The position numbers and the translations under genes are program-made. Positions 1 to 12,255 of a stretch of 64,000 bases of DNA are shown here, piece by piece; positions within the stretch are counted from its first letter, which is position 1; every line of letters starts with the position of its first letter. This DNA is from Ajuga chamaepitys (taxonomy: Eukaryota > Streptophyta > Magnoliopsida > Lamiales > Lamiaceae). The notes beneath the pieces were generated by a model, which had not been told where the DNA came from, did not search any database, and saw only the letters and a list, made by a program, of their open reading frames with translations. The stretch covers positions 15,072,226-15,136,225 of the forward strand of contig OY282506.1 in NCBI GenBank assembly GCA_958295605.1, read 5' to 3'.

Positions 1-153
1 TAAGTGTGTTTTTTGTGTGTGTAAAGAAATATTCTGTGTTTTCTGTGTGTGTAAATCATTTAACGATTTTCTTTTTTCACGGTATCGCTTTAATTATTTT
101 AGCCAATTCAATTTAATTAGATATGATGTATTTGCTTTTATAAATTCACGTGT

Positions 154-458
154 AACACGACCTGTGGTCGTGTATCATGTCCGGTGAACATGATACACGA
201 CCAGGTTGTGTATCATGTATGTGGTCGTGTATCATGTCCTGTGGTCGTGTATCATGTGTGGTGGACATGATACACGACCAGGTCGTGTATCATGTATGTG
301 GTCGTGCATCATGTCCGACATGATACACGACCTGGTGGACATGATGCACGACCGGTCGTGTATCATGTCGGACATGATACACGACCACAAGGCATGATAC
401 ACGACCGGTCGTGTATCATGTCCGAAAATGATACACGACCGGGTCATGTATCCTGTCC
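154..458. repeat. cluster of about 16 short repeats in both orientations
   Basis: A unit of about 16 bases, GTCGTGTATCATGTCC, recurs about nine times on the plus strand and about seven times as its reverse complement, with spacers of 0 to 10 bases. Neighbouring units often face each other, so the block can fold into many alternative small hairpins. A few units carry single changes (for example TGCATC for TGTATC). The short open frames across this block are by-products of the repeat and are not genes. No target-site duplication or transposon end is visible at its edges. Confidence 0.9.
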
Positions 459-733
459 ATCATTATTATGTCACAGCCAATTGAGGTTAAAGTTCCTCAA
501 CAAAAAGAAGGGGCAATTTTGGTAAAGTGAATATTTTTGCATCAAATAAGTTAAAGTGGCAAAAAAGATGAATTGAAATTTCTGAGTGGACCTCCCGTCG
601 CATTCCCTCTAATAAATATCCTCATCTTAGAGTTGTACCAGAAAGTAAACATCACAACTTTTTCCCAATTTTCATTACTATCTTAGTACATTGGATAGTA
701 TCATCCATTTCTATCTGTACATCTATACATTGA
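459..733. other. no gene seen
   Basis: AT-rich sequence between the palindromic cluster and the Helitron start at 734. I see no reading frame, RNA gene or element boundary in it. Confidence 0.6.
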
Positions 734-1407
734 TCTATACACTAATATAAAAGTGATTTAAATTTCAGTTAATTTACGATTGATCTATTTTATTTCTTTT
801 CAATTCAAATATCCTACGAGCAATATTGTAATTCTTAACTTATCCAAATTATCGTATTTTGTAGATTTGTCCTAATTTACCCCTTTTAAGTTTAAATAAG
901 TATTTTAAGAATAATATTGTAATTTCTTTTCATATCCTAAATATTATACTCCGATCCTAATTCTAATCATAATTGTATACTAATATCCTAATTATATACC
1001 AGGAATCGTAATAATCACATATCCTAATTATTATTGCAAAGCTTGGTACTAGGTCATCAACGACCATTAAATATCAATTTTCCCAACTTCACGTTAACTT
1101 TCTTAGAAACGCAGAAAATACTTTATCTCGCGAAGAAGTTAAAGATGTAATTGATTTGATAAAGCCACAGGTACTTCTCTTTAGAAAGATGAAGTTCGAA
1201 GTCTAATTACTTTTGGTATTACTCTTGCATTGTTTTAGTTAAGGTGATCTTAGTTAGTGTTATTTTTCTCCCTGTTTATTCCTCAAATATATCAAGATAT
1301 TGCAGGTTGTTTTATTGGAGTTATGTCTTCCTCGTCCGCCTAAAGATTTCAAAGTTTGCTTGTTTCATTTTATACATATTATTCTATTGTTGTAGATTTA
1401 ATTAAAA

Positions 1408-1606
1408 ATGTACTCGAATCACTTTTTGAACGAGATTTTTTGGAGAGCAGTCTTGATTTTAGCTAACCCCCAAAAATCAAGAAACAAATCCAATCTCGAA
1501 TCGCTTATTGAACGAGATTTCTCGATTGTTGCTAACGCCAGAGAAATCAAGAAACGAACTAATCATTATTCTCAAATTTTGGCCAACTCCGGAAGAACCA
1601 AGAAAC
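1408..1606 (+). repeat. tandem repeat of about 85 bp, about 2.5 copies
   Basis: Units run from a motif like CGAATCACTTTTTGAACGAG through TTGATTTTAGCTAAC to AATCAAGAAAC, then restart as CGAATCGCTTATTGAACGAG, then a partial third copy. The same units occur in Helitron D at 49373-49535 in the opposite orientation, at a comparable distance from that element's 5' end. They are non-coding. Confidence 0.75.
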
Positions 1607-1620
1607 AAATTATATCATAC

Positions 1621-2498
1621 TTTTGTGGATAATATTTGAATGAGTTACACATTATTTAATTGATGTATAAAATTCAATCTAATGATTTATAATTATTCGA
1701 GTATTACCATTAGTAGGATCGAAGAAATTAACCGACAATCATTTATGCCCTTCCTCCCTAGAATTCAGTTTAATAATTAAAATGATCCTGCTAACATTAC
1801 ACCTTATAAATTAAATGGTCAAAGCAGTGGAAACAAATTTGTTGACAATAACGATATATGCTATTTAAAATTCTAACTTTACAATGTTTAGTATTCAATT
1901 TTCTTTTTGACGAAATTTGTATTTATAGTTTTTTTAAACTTTCATAAATAATTAACGGCATCATATGTCACCCGTTGAGTCATATAATCATATGTGTGTG
2001 TTGTATCATGAATGTATATGTAATATGGTGAGGGTATGTGGGCATGTTGAAAAAAAGATAATCATCACAGTTGGTGTATTTGTAAGCGAAAAGGTATACA
2101 GAGATCGTCGTTCCTAACCTACGCACCTCTCTTGGATATTATTCTCTCCATCCCCACCGTCAGTTTCGACTTTGCCCTATTCTTTGACGATGTAAGTTGA
2201 GCACTTTCGATTTCCAGCTTTCAGTTTTGGAACTAAGATCGATTTCTACCATTTCAATTGCTTAGAAGAAAAGGAAAAATAGACCACGGTTGAAAAATGT
2301 AGATGGAATTAAATATTGAGAGATATAGGAAAATAGAGAGGATTGTCAAAATCTTTTTGGTGGGCCTAAGTCTTGGTTTATAGATTCTGTTGTTAGCCGC
2401 CCAACATATGCTTGGTTCAGCGGTCTTCCCTATAGAGCCGCCAGTTTCCAATTTTTCATTTATTGTTATATGTTATTGTTTTCTTATTATTGCTTTTA
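1621..2498. other. no recognised gene
   Basis: Mostly AT-rich. A less AT-rich patch near 2100-2260 and another near 2380-2450 could be remnants of transcribed sequence, but no frame of useful length or known motif is present. Confidence 0.5.
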
Positions 2499-2524
2499 CT
2501 AGTATCGCTCTCGTGCGATGCACG
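2499..2524 (-). mobile_element. Helitron 3' terminus (element E)
   Basis: Read on the minus strand this is the hairpin CGTGCATCGCACG, a short spacer and CTAG, followed by T: the standard 3' end of a plant Helitron. The body should extend to the right (increasing coordinates). I could not find a convincing matching 5' end, so only the terminus is annotated. Confidence 0.65.
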
Positions 2525-5233
2525 GAAATTTATTTTAAAAATAATTATTTTTTTAAATTAAATATAATATTATCTAATATAAAAAAATAAAATTATTATA
2601 TTCTAACTAAATAAATATCTGAATAATCATATTTTCTTTTTTACGATCAACTGAACTTCAAATAGTTTATTTTCGTAGAGAAAAGAAACTATTTAAAAAT
2701 AATAAAAATGTTTAGATAATACAATATTTATTTTTAAATTCTAAATAATTATTTAAAATACCATAAACTTAACTGAAAAAATGTAGAAATTATTCTAATA
2801 AAAAATTAATTTTCATAAAAAAAGATCGAATAATTTTGATATTACTTCAAATAATTTTAAATATTTTTAAAAGGATTTATTTTTTCAAAAAAATAATTAA
2901 AAAGATACTTATATCATAAAATCAGACTTTTCATAGATACTTCTAGATGTATTAAACGAAATTTCAGAAATTTTAAAATAATTTTCAAGATAACTTTCAA
3001 ATAGTTTAAATAAATTTTTAGAATTTAAAACATAATTTTCAGAAATTTATAATAGTTTTATGATTTAAAATAAATAATAAATTTTTTTTTCCTTGCTTAA
3101 AATGATTTGATTTGAACTTTTTTATAGAGAAAACTCAAAATTTTAATATATTTTCAACGTGTTTAAGTTAATTTTCTGGTATTTTAAATGAAGTTTAGAA
3201 TTTAAAAAATATTTTTTTAGATTTTTTAACAATTTATGTTATTTAAATATTTTATAATATTCTTTTATTTTTCTCATTTAAATTGCTGGCAGAGGTTGCA
3301 AACGTGAAAAAATGTATAGTTCAGGTTGTGATTGAAAAAAAAAAGAAGAAACTGAAAAACACGCATACTACATGTTGCAAAATAATATAAACCCATAATA
3401 TAAATAATGTAAATATCAATTTCTCCCAAGTGATATGTGGATTTAATATAACTTACATTTAAATATAATATCTTATAAATTCACATTAAGATAAATTATT
3501 AAATGTAAAAAATAAATTATATCTACTTTTAAGAATGAATATCTCCTAATATTGAAATCCAAATATATATTTAGTGTGTGTGTGTGTCCACCTTAACCTA
3601 TGCGAACACCGCAATAGCTTAATTGATAATGAATATTAAAACAAACATAAATACATAAGTATCACACGACACACCAAAATATATCAATTAAAATAAATTG
3701 AATTGTATTATAAGAAAATTAGTGTTTTCTTTTATTTTTTTTCAATTTTTTAAAATATTTTGATTTATCCAAATAATTTTTTTAAATTTTAACTATAACT
3801 ATTTACTTTATTTTAAGAAAAATTAATTTTCACGTTTTAATATTTTATATGGTGATTTAATATACTCAAATAATTTTTAGATTTTAAATATCTTGATATT
3901 AATAAAATAAAATTCAATTATTATTCGATAGTTGGACTAACAAAATAAAGCATATGAATTCTTCAATATATCTGAGTAATATATGTATATGTTGAACTTT
4001 ATTTAAAGATACAATTAATATATATATATATATATATATATATTGTCTGTATATTTTGATTGGGTTGCAAAATATGGAAAAATGCGACAAAGTATTGTTT
4101 ATATTGAGAACCTAAAAAACAAACGACCCGATTTTCATAAAAAAATATTTTAAAGCATTTTCAAATAGAAATAAGTAATTTTTTTTTTTTTAATATATAT
4201 ATCTATAAAAGACAATACTAGACAGGCCGTTAAAAGAACCAAATAAAAATGCATCTAAATCTATTTTTCACATAATATCAGACTCAAATTTTAAATCCCT
4301 ATTAATAAACTATATCAACTGACATCACTTTGCACTTGAAAAATTATAAAACTTCATACCGCATGTAACATCGAAACAAATAGACAATTACTAGTCAAAC
4401 CCATATTATTTATTAGAAAATAAGTGAACATGGAGAATTAAATTAAACTAAACTAATAAAATAGAATTATTTCCAGAGATTAACCTGACCAATCAACTTC
4501 ACATAATAATCACGATTTTATCAAAGGCACCTTTCATAATATTAACTATTAAAAATATTCAAATAATTACTAGCAACATCTACGACGTATTACATCAGCA
4601 CAATTTGATCAAAATCAAACACCTAAACAATATTCTAGTCAATACTTTAATACTAAAATCAGTTTGCACATTTGGATAATTCAGATAACACAGTTGAGCA
4701 TCCATACGATAATAGGAAAATATTTCAAATAAGCTTGTATTATCCCTAAAAGAAATACCCTTATTAAAAATATTTCACTAGTTATACACATGCTAGCTTC
4801 AAATTTATTTGAGAACACAATTATCTTCAATAAGGGATTATTTAGTATCAGACATTGACATACTTATAAAAATTATTTTAGAACATATATAAACTTGTAT
4901 CACAATTTTTCTATTATTTATTACCTAAATAAATACAAATATAAATCATGTGTAACAACGGGGACGCAAATCATAAATAATTAAATAAGTCCCTACAAAT
5001 CTAGATTGTAACAAAAGTGAAAACAAACGTAACATAGATACACGTAAAGTTTATAATTATAGCATGCTCGGGATTTCACAAATCGGCAACTAAGTTATCA
5101 CGAAATAATTTATTTATTAGTTAAATTACAGGAACATAATATTAATAAACATGTCACGAATAAAATTATTAAGATACTTATCGTACCCCCAACAAAAATA
5201 TAAGTTAATCATCACATCTAATCATGTTTATAA
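2525..5233. other. AT-rich non-coding DNA, probably decayed transposon
   Basis: No gene. The stretch 2600-3280 is rich in TTTCAGAAATTT-like words that resemble the arms of the inverted-repeat element at 30266-32000. The piece at 3282-3345 (GGTTGCAAACGTGAAAAA and AGGTTGTGATT) resembles the outer part of that element's terminal repeats, so a decayed relative may lie here. A (TA)n run sits at about 4019-4041. From about 4300 to 5230 the sequence may be the distal part of the gypsy LTR proposed at 6326-8950. Confidence 0.5.
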
Positions 5234-5242
5234 TATAATTAA

Positions 5243-6316
5243 GGCATTATATATCTTAAGGTCCTTAAAGTATTAATGTTTGTTTTAAATGGTCCTTAAA
5301 GTATCATTTTGTTTTAATTGGTCCTTGAAGTTATAAATTTTTAAATCAATTAGTCCCTGAAGTATTTTTTGTTTCAATTGGTCCCTTATGTTTTACAATT
5401 ATTTCAATTGATCCTTAAACTATTACGAAATTCTATCTTAAGGCCCCCTAAAAGAAAAAAGATACATAAAATATGTAAAATCGTCAATTTAATTCAAAAT
5501 AATATTATAACATATCTTTTATTAAATAAATATTGTGTTATTTGTTTATGATACTTTTACCATCAAACGAGGTGATTTATACTATAATAGGATTTGAACA
5601 AAAGTTCGAGATTATAATTTCTCAATAATTTTATCCAAACTTTGAGAAATACTTTGTGGTACTTTAATTTTAGTGATAATTTAGTTGAGATATTTTGAAC
5701 TCTATCTATCTTGAATTTAATGTAAAACTGAACATTATTAACGAAAGGACTTTGAAATTTTATGTTTGAAGGTCTTTACAATATTTTAAAAATTAAAGTT
5801 ATTTCGTTGATAATGTTCAATTTTACTTTAAATTCAATATAGTTAGAGTTCAAAATATCTGGATCAAATTAGCACGTTTCTAACTAAAATAAAGTAGCAC
5901 AAAGTATTTTCTCAAAGTTTGGATGAAATTCTTGAAAAAATATAATGTTGGAGTTTTATTCAAATCGATATTTTAGTATAATTCACCGTCGTTTCAGGGG
6001 GAAAGCATCATAATGATAAATTACAAAACATTTATTTAATAAAAGATATGCTACAATATCATTTTGAATTAAATCGGTGATTTCACATATTTTATGTATT
6101 TTTTTCTTCTAGGGACCTTAAATATATTTTTGTAATAGTTTAAGGACTAATTGAAATAATTCCAAAACATAAGGGACTAATTAAAATAAAAAATACTTCA
6201 GGGGACCAATTGAATAAGAAAAGTAGAACTTTAAGGACCAATTAAAACAAAATGATATTTTAAGGACTATTTAAAACAAACATCAATACTTTAAGGACTT
6301 CAAGATGTATATTGCC
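5243..6316. mobile_element. foldback Mutator-like element, copy 1
   Basis: A 1074-bp element starting GGCATTATATATCTTAAGG and ending with its near reverse complement. It is flanked by a perfect 9-bp direct repeat TATAATTAA (5234-5242 and 6317-6325). The 9-bp duplication is the hallmark of Mutator-type transposition. The two halves are near-complete inverted copies of about 500 bp each, so the whole element can form one long hairpin. There is no transposase, so it would depend on an enzyme supplied elsewhere. It is the same family as 22446-23521. Confidence 0.92.
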
Positions 6317-6325
6317 TATAATTAA

Positions 6326-8950
6326 TTAACAACACATAATATAACATTGATCGTATGGGAGGAGACCCATACGAGTGTACTTACATTGACCGTATGGAAA
6401 GAGACCCATAAGAGTGTACTTATATATCCTATTAAGTATAAGTGTTTGCGTGTGTGAACGTACAAGCATACAAGCCTATATAAAATGCAAATCAAATCAA
6501 GGTACAATCAAGTCATAGTACAAGCACCTAAGCATATTGCTTGTTTTATTTCATTAAGAGATCATATAATAATTCACTCATGCATTGTCACATAATATTT
6601 GAATCCTAGATAGACAATCAAGCAAGTAATTACTTATGCAAATATCATATATTTCGCAGATAATTAAGTAAATAGCCATAGTCACAACCAGCCATTTCAA
6701 TACCTCCACATAACTTTCAAGTAACTACATATAAATGGTAAGTTATTTACTAAAATTTTACTATCATATGCTCCGAGCCCCGCCTCAACTCCACCAACCC
6801 ACACCGAGGTTACCTGAAAGGATCAATATTGGGTTGGGGTGAGCTTCCTTTAGCTCGTGGAGGACTACAATTTACCACAACAATTATATAAACAAAAAGA
6901 CATACAATGTAGCAATTATTATAATGATGCGCTTGTATTGGCAAGACACATAGAGCTAACTTGTATTGGCAAGTAGCATATTGATAATGGGCTAAATTTG
7001 TATTGGCAAGTAGCATAATGGCAATAATGGCAAGTAGCAAATTGAATAATTACTTGTATTGGCAAGTAACAACTTGAAAATAATAGCGATAAACAATAAA
7101 CCCCCACCTGATTTGTCTTGAATAAATGAATGAAATATAATGCAAATGATATGTCCGAAATCCTTGATCTTTGCAACCTACAAATTATCAAGACTTGTCT
7201 TAATATATTTGTTATTATTAAAACTTAATTAAATCAATATAATAGTTTAAATAAAATAAAAGGAAGGAAGTTAAATAAATAAGGGAAGGTTATTCATATA
7301 GATAAAATAGAACATGGTTGTAAATGAAAGGTACCAGCTGGAGTCTGGAGTGATTAAGTGAATTGATGACTTTATTTTGGAAACAAGGATAGTATTTTTA
7401 GGAAATATAAAGGTACTGAGAGTATTTTTAAAGGGTTGGGAGGTTTGCAGGATACTTCTAGTTCTTCTTTTTTGTACAGACTTCCGCCTCCAGAAGCATT
7501 GCGACGGCTTCGGTTTAATTCTGTCTACTCATCTGGTACGATTCATTTTTATTCCCCCCTCCTCAATTTCTCTGCTTCTCCATCAGTCCACTCCTCATTT
7601 TTCTATTGTCGGCCAGAAAGTGTAAATTCACGGTACTGGCGGCCACAATTAATTTGAAATCAGTGACATCAGTGGTGAATTCTCCATCGAAATTGTGTAT
7701 AGATTGTAAATCACTCGCTTAGAACCGTGTCGTCGGCCAGACTTCCTTTTCGTTTGGCGCCACCGGAATAGGAACAGTGGTGTGGCGATGATATCTCTTT
7801 TGTTTTATAAAACTGAGTTGCCAATAAATCTCTTTTTTTCTTTTTGACTGGAAGGAGTGGAAATGTTGCGGTTTTTCTGAAATCAGTGGCAGTGGTGATT
7901 TGGAATAAGAATTTAGGGAGAGACTGACACTGAAGATGTTGGCGAAAAGCTGGTTAGCAGAAGAAGGATAAAATAAAAGAGTAGTGATCTTTTTACCTTC
8001 TGTAGAAAATTATGCGTGACAAGAAAAGTTATTTCTCAGTTGAGGATGACGTTTTTATAAGAAAGTTTCACTAGCGGTTTTTAGTCTATCTCCACCATCA
8101 CTCCATGATCTCCCACTCCTTACTCACGTACTCACACTAAAAGAACAGAACGGGAAAACTGTCGTTCCTAAAATTCTATCCATCCACTATTGGATTTGGA
8201 CTCAATTGATTGGGCCATCAATAGTCATAAGGGTATAGTTTATTGGGCCATATATGAATATGGATGTAATGTATGTGAATGGGCTCACAAAAATGAATGG
8301 CCTAGTAATGTGATGAATGATGAATCAAATAATTAAAATGTAATGAATTATTTTTCCTACATAGACTTTCGTCTTAGTAGTAAATGATTTGTGAATGTAG
8401 TTTTCTAAAATATAATGAATGATCTTCCTATTGAGACTTCAAGCTTAAAATTAATAACTATTAAATAAGTAAAGTTGCAAATAAATGGGTCTGCGAATAA
8501 TTAAACAATGATTCCCAATCTGGTTGGGCTTGGAAATATTAAACGGACCAAACTGACTTATTCTTAGGCCGTAGGCCCAACTATGCATTGAAAATATTAA
8601 TGGGTTGGTCCAATTTAATAAATCAATAAATGAGTGAATACGTTGAAAACATAAAGTATTGAATTTAATTAATTATATATAAAACAGAATACCGAGTGTT
8701 ATTTGATCAAGACGAGGACCAAATATATTATCTTAAATTTTATAACTAGCCCGGGTAAGAATATTTATAAATATAGTTTTTAGGCTTAATTTAAATAATA
8801 CTATTTTTATCTCACTTTTTGTGTTACAGATAAATATCAATGAATAACTTTAGAAAGACGTAATAAATTATATAATATTTAATTATTTATATGAGCACGT
8901 AAAATAATATTTTAGAATTAAATAATAGACCAAAATTTTGGGATATTACA
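6326..8950 (-). mobile_element. candidate Ty3/gypsy LTR, minus strand
   Basis: Read on the minus strand, the right edge begins TGTAATATCCCAAAATTTTG, a common start of long chromovirus-type LTRs. A TATA-like TTATAAAAAC lies at 8051-8060, followed by a GC-richer stretch, and farther on CTCACCCCAACCC and GAGGCGGGGCTCGGAG near 6774-6845, which resemble the distal part of such LTRs. No gag or pol coding is seen, so it would be a solo LTR or fragment. The left boundary is unresolved and may lie beyond the foldback element at 5243-6316, which would then be nested inside. An alternative is unrelated intergenic DNA. Confidence 0.35.
6926..7078. repeat. short tandem repeats around TTGTATTGGCAAGTAGCA
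   Basis: Four imperfect copies of a word like CTTGTATTGGCAAGTAGCAT alternate with AATAATGGC-type spacers. A separate two-copy repeat of about 40 bp (GACCGTATGG, GAGACCCATA, GAGTGTACTTA) lies at 6350-6422. Both sit inside the candidate gypsy LTR and are non-coding. Confidence 0.7.
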
Positions 8951-9919
8951 GCTCAAGCATGTTAATTTTATTTTTTAAATAGAAATATAGATTGTAGCAC
9001 ATGTAAAATTTCATAGTTTAGATTGCAAAGTGTAATTATTATTTATAAAGAAATAATATCAATAAATAGAAAATATGAATATGTAATAAAAAATAATTTC
9101 AAGATTAATTATCATATATAAATATATGTGAAAGTCGTAGTCCCATGATTAATTATAACAAATTAATCTTTGTAAATACAATAATTTAATTAGTCAATCA
9201 TTAAATTATATATTAACTTTTACTTTTAATTTAATAAAGTATATATTCATTTATTAATGAAGGTAATACTTAATATTGTATTAATTTGAAGAAAAAAATA
9301 TAATTAATGCCTTAGAAGAAATTAAGAATGCATTAAAGATATATTTTAGGCGGGAAAAGGTAATTTACAATAATAACCCTCATTTTACTTTTATATATAT
9401 ATATAGATTCAAGATTTCACAATCAAGAAGACTAGACCATTACAGATTTGTTGAATTTGTCGGCTCAACCAAAATCAACGATGTCCATAAGGCTTTTGAA
9501 GAACTGCTAAATATCCATCAACACCTTATTAAACCTGTGTAATGCATACTGAAATAATAGGGAGAAAAATTAATCAAATTTCAAGTTTGTATTTAAAATT
9601 TTACTTGAAATATTTAGCATTATCATATCATGCATTCAAATAATGGAATTAACAATATTTATGAAAATATAATTGGTAGTTTCTACTTGTGATAATGAAA
9701 GGTATTAAAAATAAAAATATAAAAAATTGATTAGTCAAAATTTATGAAAATCTAACTGGTAGTTTCAATTAGTGACAATGAAAGATTCTAAATGTGAAAA
9801 AAAATCACATGTAAAGAGGAAGAAATATAATTGGACAAAAAATATCAACTTCCCAATTTATATTCTCAAATAATATATAAGTTGATAATTTCATTATCAT
9901 TATTATTGAAAAAGTACTC
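8951..9919. other. AT-rich, no gene seen
   Basis: No reading frame or RNA gene recognised. It separates the proposed LTR edge from the Helitron 3' end at 9949. Confidence 0.55.
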
Positions 9920-10039
9920 AACTCGTGCATCGCACGGGTGGACATCTAGTTATTATATAAAAAATAAAATATATGAAACACGATATTATGTCTGTTAGTC
10001 CAAACTTTTATTAACATTATATTTAGCTCTTGACTATTA

Positions 10040-10254
10040 CTCCCTCCGTCCCGGTTAACTTGTCACAGTTGATCGGGCACGGATGTTAAGAAAAAATAAA
10101 TTTTGTGGAATCTTTGATTTTTTTAAAGGTGGAGATTGAATGTGAATATTTTGAGGGTGAAGATTGTTGCCTTTAATTCCCATTTATGGGTGTGACAAGT
10201 TAAGTGGGACAGATCGAAATGGAAAGTAGGACAAGTTAACTGGGACGGAGGGAG
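10040..10254. mobile_element. Stowaway-like MITE
   Basis: A 215-bp element with terminal inverted repeats CTCCCTCCGTCCCGGTTAAC and its near complement (GTTAACTGGGACGGAGGGAG), flanked by TA on both sides. This fits the Tc1/mariner-type TA duplication. It is non-coding. Related elements are at 32369-32581 and 45607-45770. Confidence 0.85.
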
Positions 10255-10256
10255 TA

Positions 10257-11223
10257 CTTAATCTTTAAAATGTATTACTAAGCTTTAAGTGGTGTTTTTG
10301 CCAAAGTCCTTTGCGTACAAGACACTCAACAACTACTTGAACACTAGCATTTATTTCATTCTGAATACCGTAATGAATAGATGAACATACACATATAGTT
10401 AAAGAAAATGGGGGCCTTGCTGACGGAAAGCCTTGTGCGTCAACACTCTTCGCATAATCCCCGGGTAGCCGATAGATTATATATAATAGGAACTTATGGA
10501 TTGCTTTATTATTAGTAAGTATAAATTTATTAGCTCAACAAACAAAAATATCAAAATCAAAAGGTTTAAGTGAATTATTATTATCAACGCAACAATTATT
10601 ATTTTTCCTATCCAACTTAGATGACTCATTTCTTATATTGTAATATATTTAAATATTGTACATGTAAAAGATAATATTTCATACTACATACTATTTCAAA
10701 CGAGTTTAGGTGATATAATATTTAAGTTAACAATAAAAAACAAAATAAAATAAAATATCTTGACAGGATTAAATGTGTTATACTATCAATCTATCAAAAA
10801 TGAATACAAAACAATATTAAAATAAAATATATACATATATTGTAGTTTTTCAACGTACAATAAAATGGAATATTTTTATTAAAAATTATTTTTAGAAAAA
10901 TACTTCATGTTTTAATATTATATTTAAATAAAAATATTAACCGCGAGACACGTGACTCTTGCTAGTTTATATATACGGCTTTGTTTATTTGTTGTTTTGG
11001 CCTATCCAACAAATTTTTACTTTCGGTAATAAAACAGGACATTAAATATCTAAACAAAACACACTTATATCTCCATACACAAGATGAAGACTCGCTAAAT
11101 TTCTTCAAATCTCAGTTCAATATATGCATTGTTTTTGCCTCGAAGGAAATTCATTGTTCCATCAACATTCAGATTACAAAGAATAGAGCTGTAGAGTAAA
11201 ATAACAGCAGACTAAAGTAATTT
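10257..11223. other. no gene; weak Helitron-like end
   Basis: AT-rich DNA without a supported gene. At about 10943-10965 the sequence GCGAGACACGTGACTCTTGC is followed by CTAG and T, which resembles a Helitron 3' end, but the stem is imperfect and no 5' end was found. Confidence 0.4.
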
Positions 11224-11384
11224 AGGTTGCATTTGGATGGAAGGATTTGTGGATGAATTTGAAATTTTGTAGTCTCAAATCCATTGTTTGGATTACCATG
11301 GATTTGGAAATTCATGATTTTATTTTGAGCTATTTTTTAAATGATTTGTGTGAATTTGAAATCTCTCCATCCAAACGAAACCCT
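11224..11384. mobile_element. small MITE of about 160 bp
   Basis: Terminal inverted repeats of about 25 bp: left AGGTTGCATTTGGATGGAAG, right TCTCCATCCAAACGAAACCC. The right arm reversed reads GGGTTTCGTTTGGATGGAGA, a good match to the left. It is non-coding. I could not define a target-site duplication, so the superfamily (hAT or PIF/Harbinger) is open. Confidence 0.6.
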
Positions 11385-11575
11385 ATTGATATGATGATGA
11401 CCAGATAGGAAAGAAGAGACGTCAATATAGGGCATGAATCTGCAATTATCAACTTCGGAACATCAATTACGGAGGCTAAACACATGTATTATATGACACC
11501 ACAAATATATCAACAATGTTTATATGCCTTTCCATGGACCATGTTGCAATTGTTGTTGTAGATATTGCATCATAC

Positions 11576-12153
11576 TGTTGTAAATCTTACTCAAATAACC
11601 ACTCAAAACACACTCCTCAATCTCTCAATCTAATGTTCTCTCTTTGAGAAAGAAAAACGAACAACAATGAATCAGAAAAATAGAACACAAGCAATTTACG
11701 TGGTTCGGCTTAAAGCCTACATCCACGGGCAAGAACAGAAAGAATTCACTATGAGAAATGAGTTACACAATACAAGAAACACTCAAGATTCAATCACTTT
11801 GCATAATGTGATTAATATTCCTCTCAAGCTCTCATTTCTTGGCTTAACTCCTAAGAATTACAATGTGAAGTTATGCTGCTCATCAACGCGTATAGACTCA
11901 GCTAAGAATGAGAGAAAACCGCTGAAAAACCGTCACCAAAACAGATTCACGAAACTAATTCCAGAAATAGACAACGGTTTTTGTAACAGAAAACCGTTGT
12001 AATCTTCAGTTAACAAAATAACCGTTTTCTTTCCCTTATTCTGATTCTGTTTTTACTTCCTTCTTCAGCTTCTATTCTCCTTTTCTTTTCTCAGCTGAAC
12101 TAGTCTGCTTCCTAGCTACAACATACAACATTTTTGACACACACAAAATCACA
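11576..12153 (-). repeat. 3' LTR of the young copia element
   Basis: 578 bp. It lacks 14 bases present in the other LTR. The missing unit is bounded by CCAGAAA direct repeats in the longer copy, as expected of a slippage deletion. The 111-codon frame across this LTR runs antisense to the element and is a by-product. Confidence 0.95.
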
Positions 12154-12167
12154 TTCTCCACCTTGTC
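12154..12167 (-). promoter_or_regulatory. polypurine tract
   Basis: On the minus strand a purine run, AAGGTGGAGAA, directly abuts the TGTGATTTTG start of the 3' LTR. This is where plus-strand DNA synthesis is primed in copia elements. Confidence 0.8.
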
Positions 12168-12255
12168 AAACAATGTAGAAACCAACCAAAAAACCTGCAA
12201 ACTCAACCATATTGAACCACTTCTGTTCTCACCAACCTTTGCTCCTGTCCAGGAG

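Larger units (their letters stand above)
734..9949 (+). mobile_element. probable Helitron copy C, with later insertions
   Basis: The left end TCTATACACTAATATAAAAG follows an A, as expected for Helitron insertion between A and T. It is the same 5' end as Helitron D (reverse complement near 53460), and similarity between the two continues patchily for several hundred bases. A Helitron-type 3' end lies at 9924-9949: a hairpin CGTGCATCGCACG, then 9 bases, then CTAG followed by T. Pairing these two ends is an inference. Between them lie another Helitron terminus, a foldback element and an apparent gypsy LTR, which would all be later insertions. No Rep/helicase coding is visible. The 5' end is better supported than the whole span. 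Confidence 0.4.

Noticed and set aside
154..458. CRISPR-like look of regularly repeated short units
   Set aside because: Units occur in both orientations with irregular 0-10 bp spacers and the rest of the window is clearly plant nuclear DNA.
4198..4223. Possible Helitron 5' end (minus strand) to pair with the 3' end at 2499
   Set aside because: The sequence TCTAGTATTGTCTTTTATAG is suggestive, but it is preceded by G on that strand instead of the required A.
11667..12002. 111-codon frame, repeated at 16350-16667
   Set aside because: It lies inside the copia LTRs, antisense to the element; duplication is due to the LTR pair and not to a gene family.
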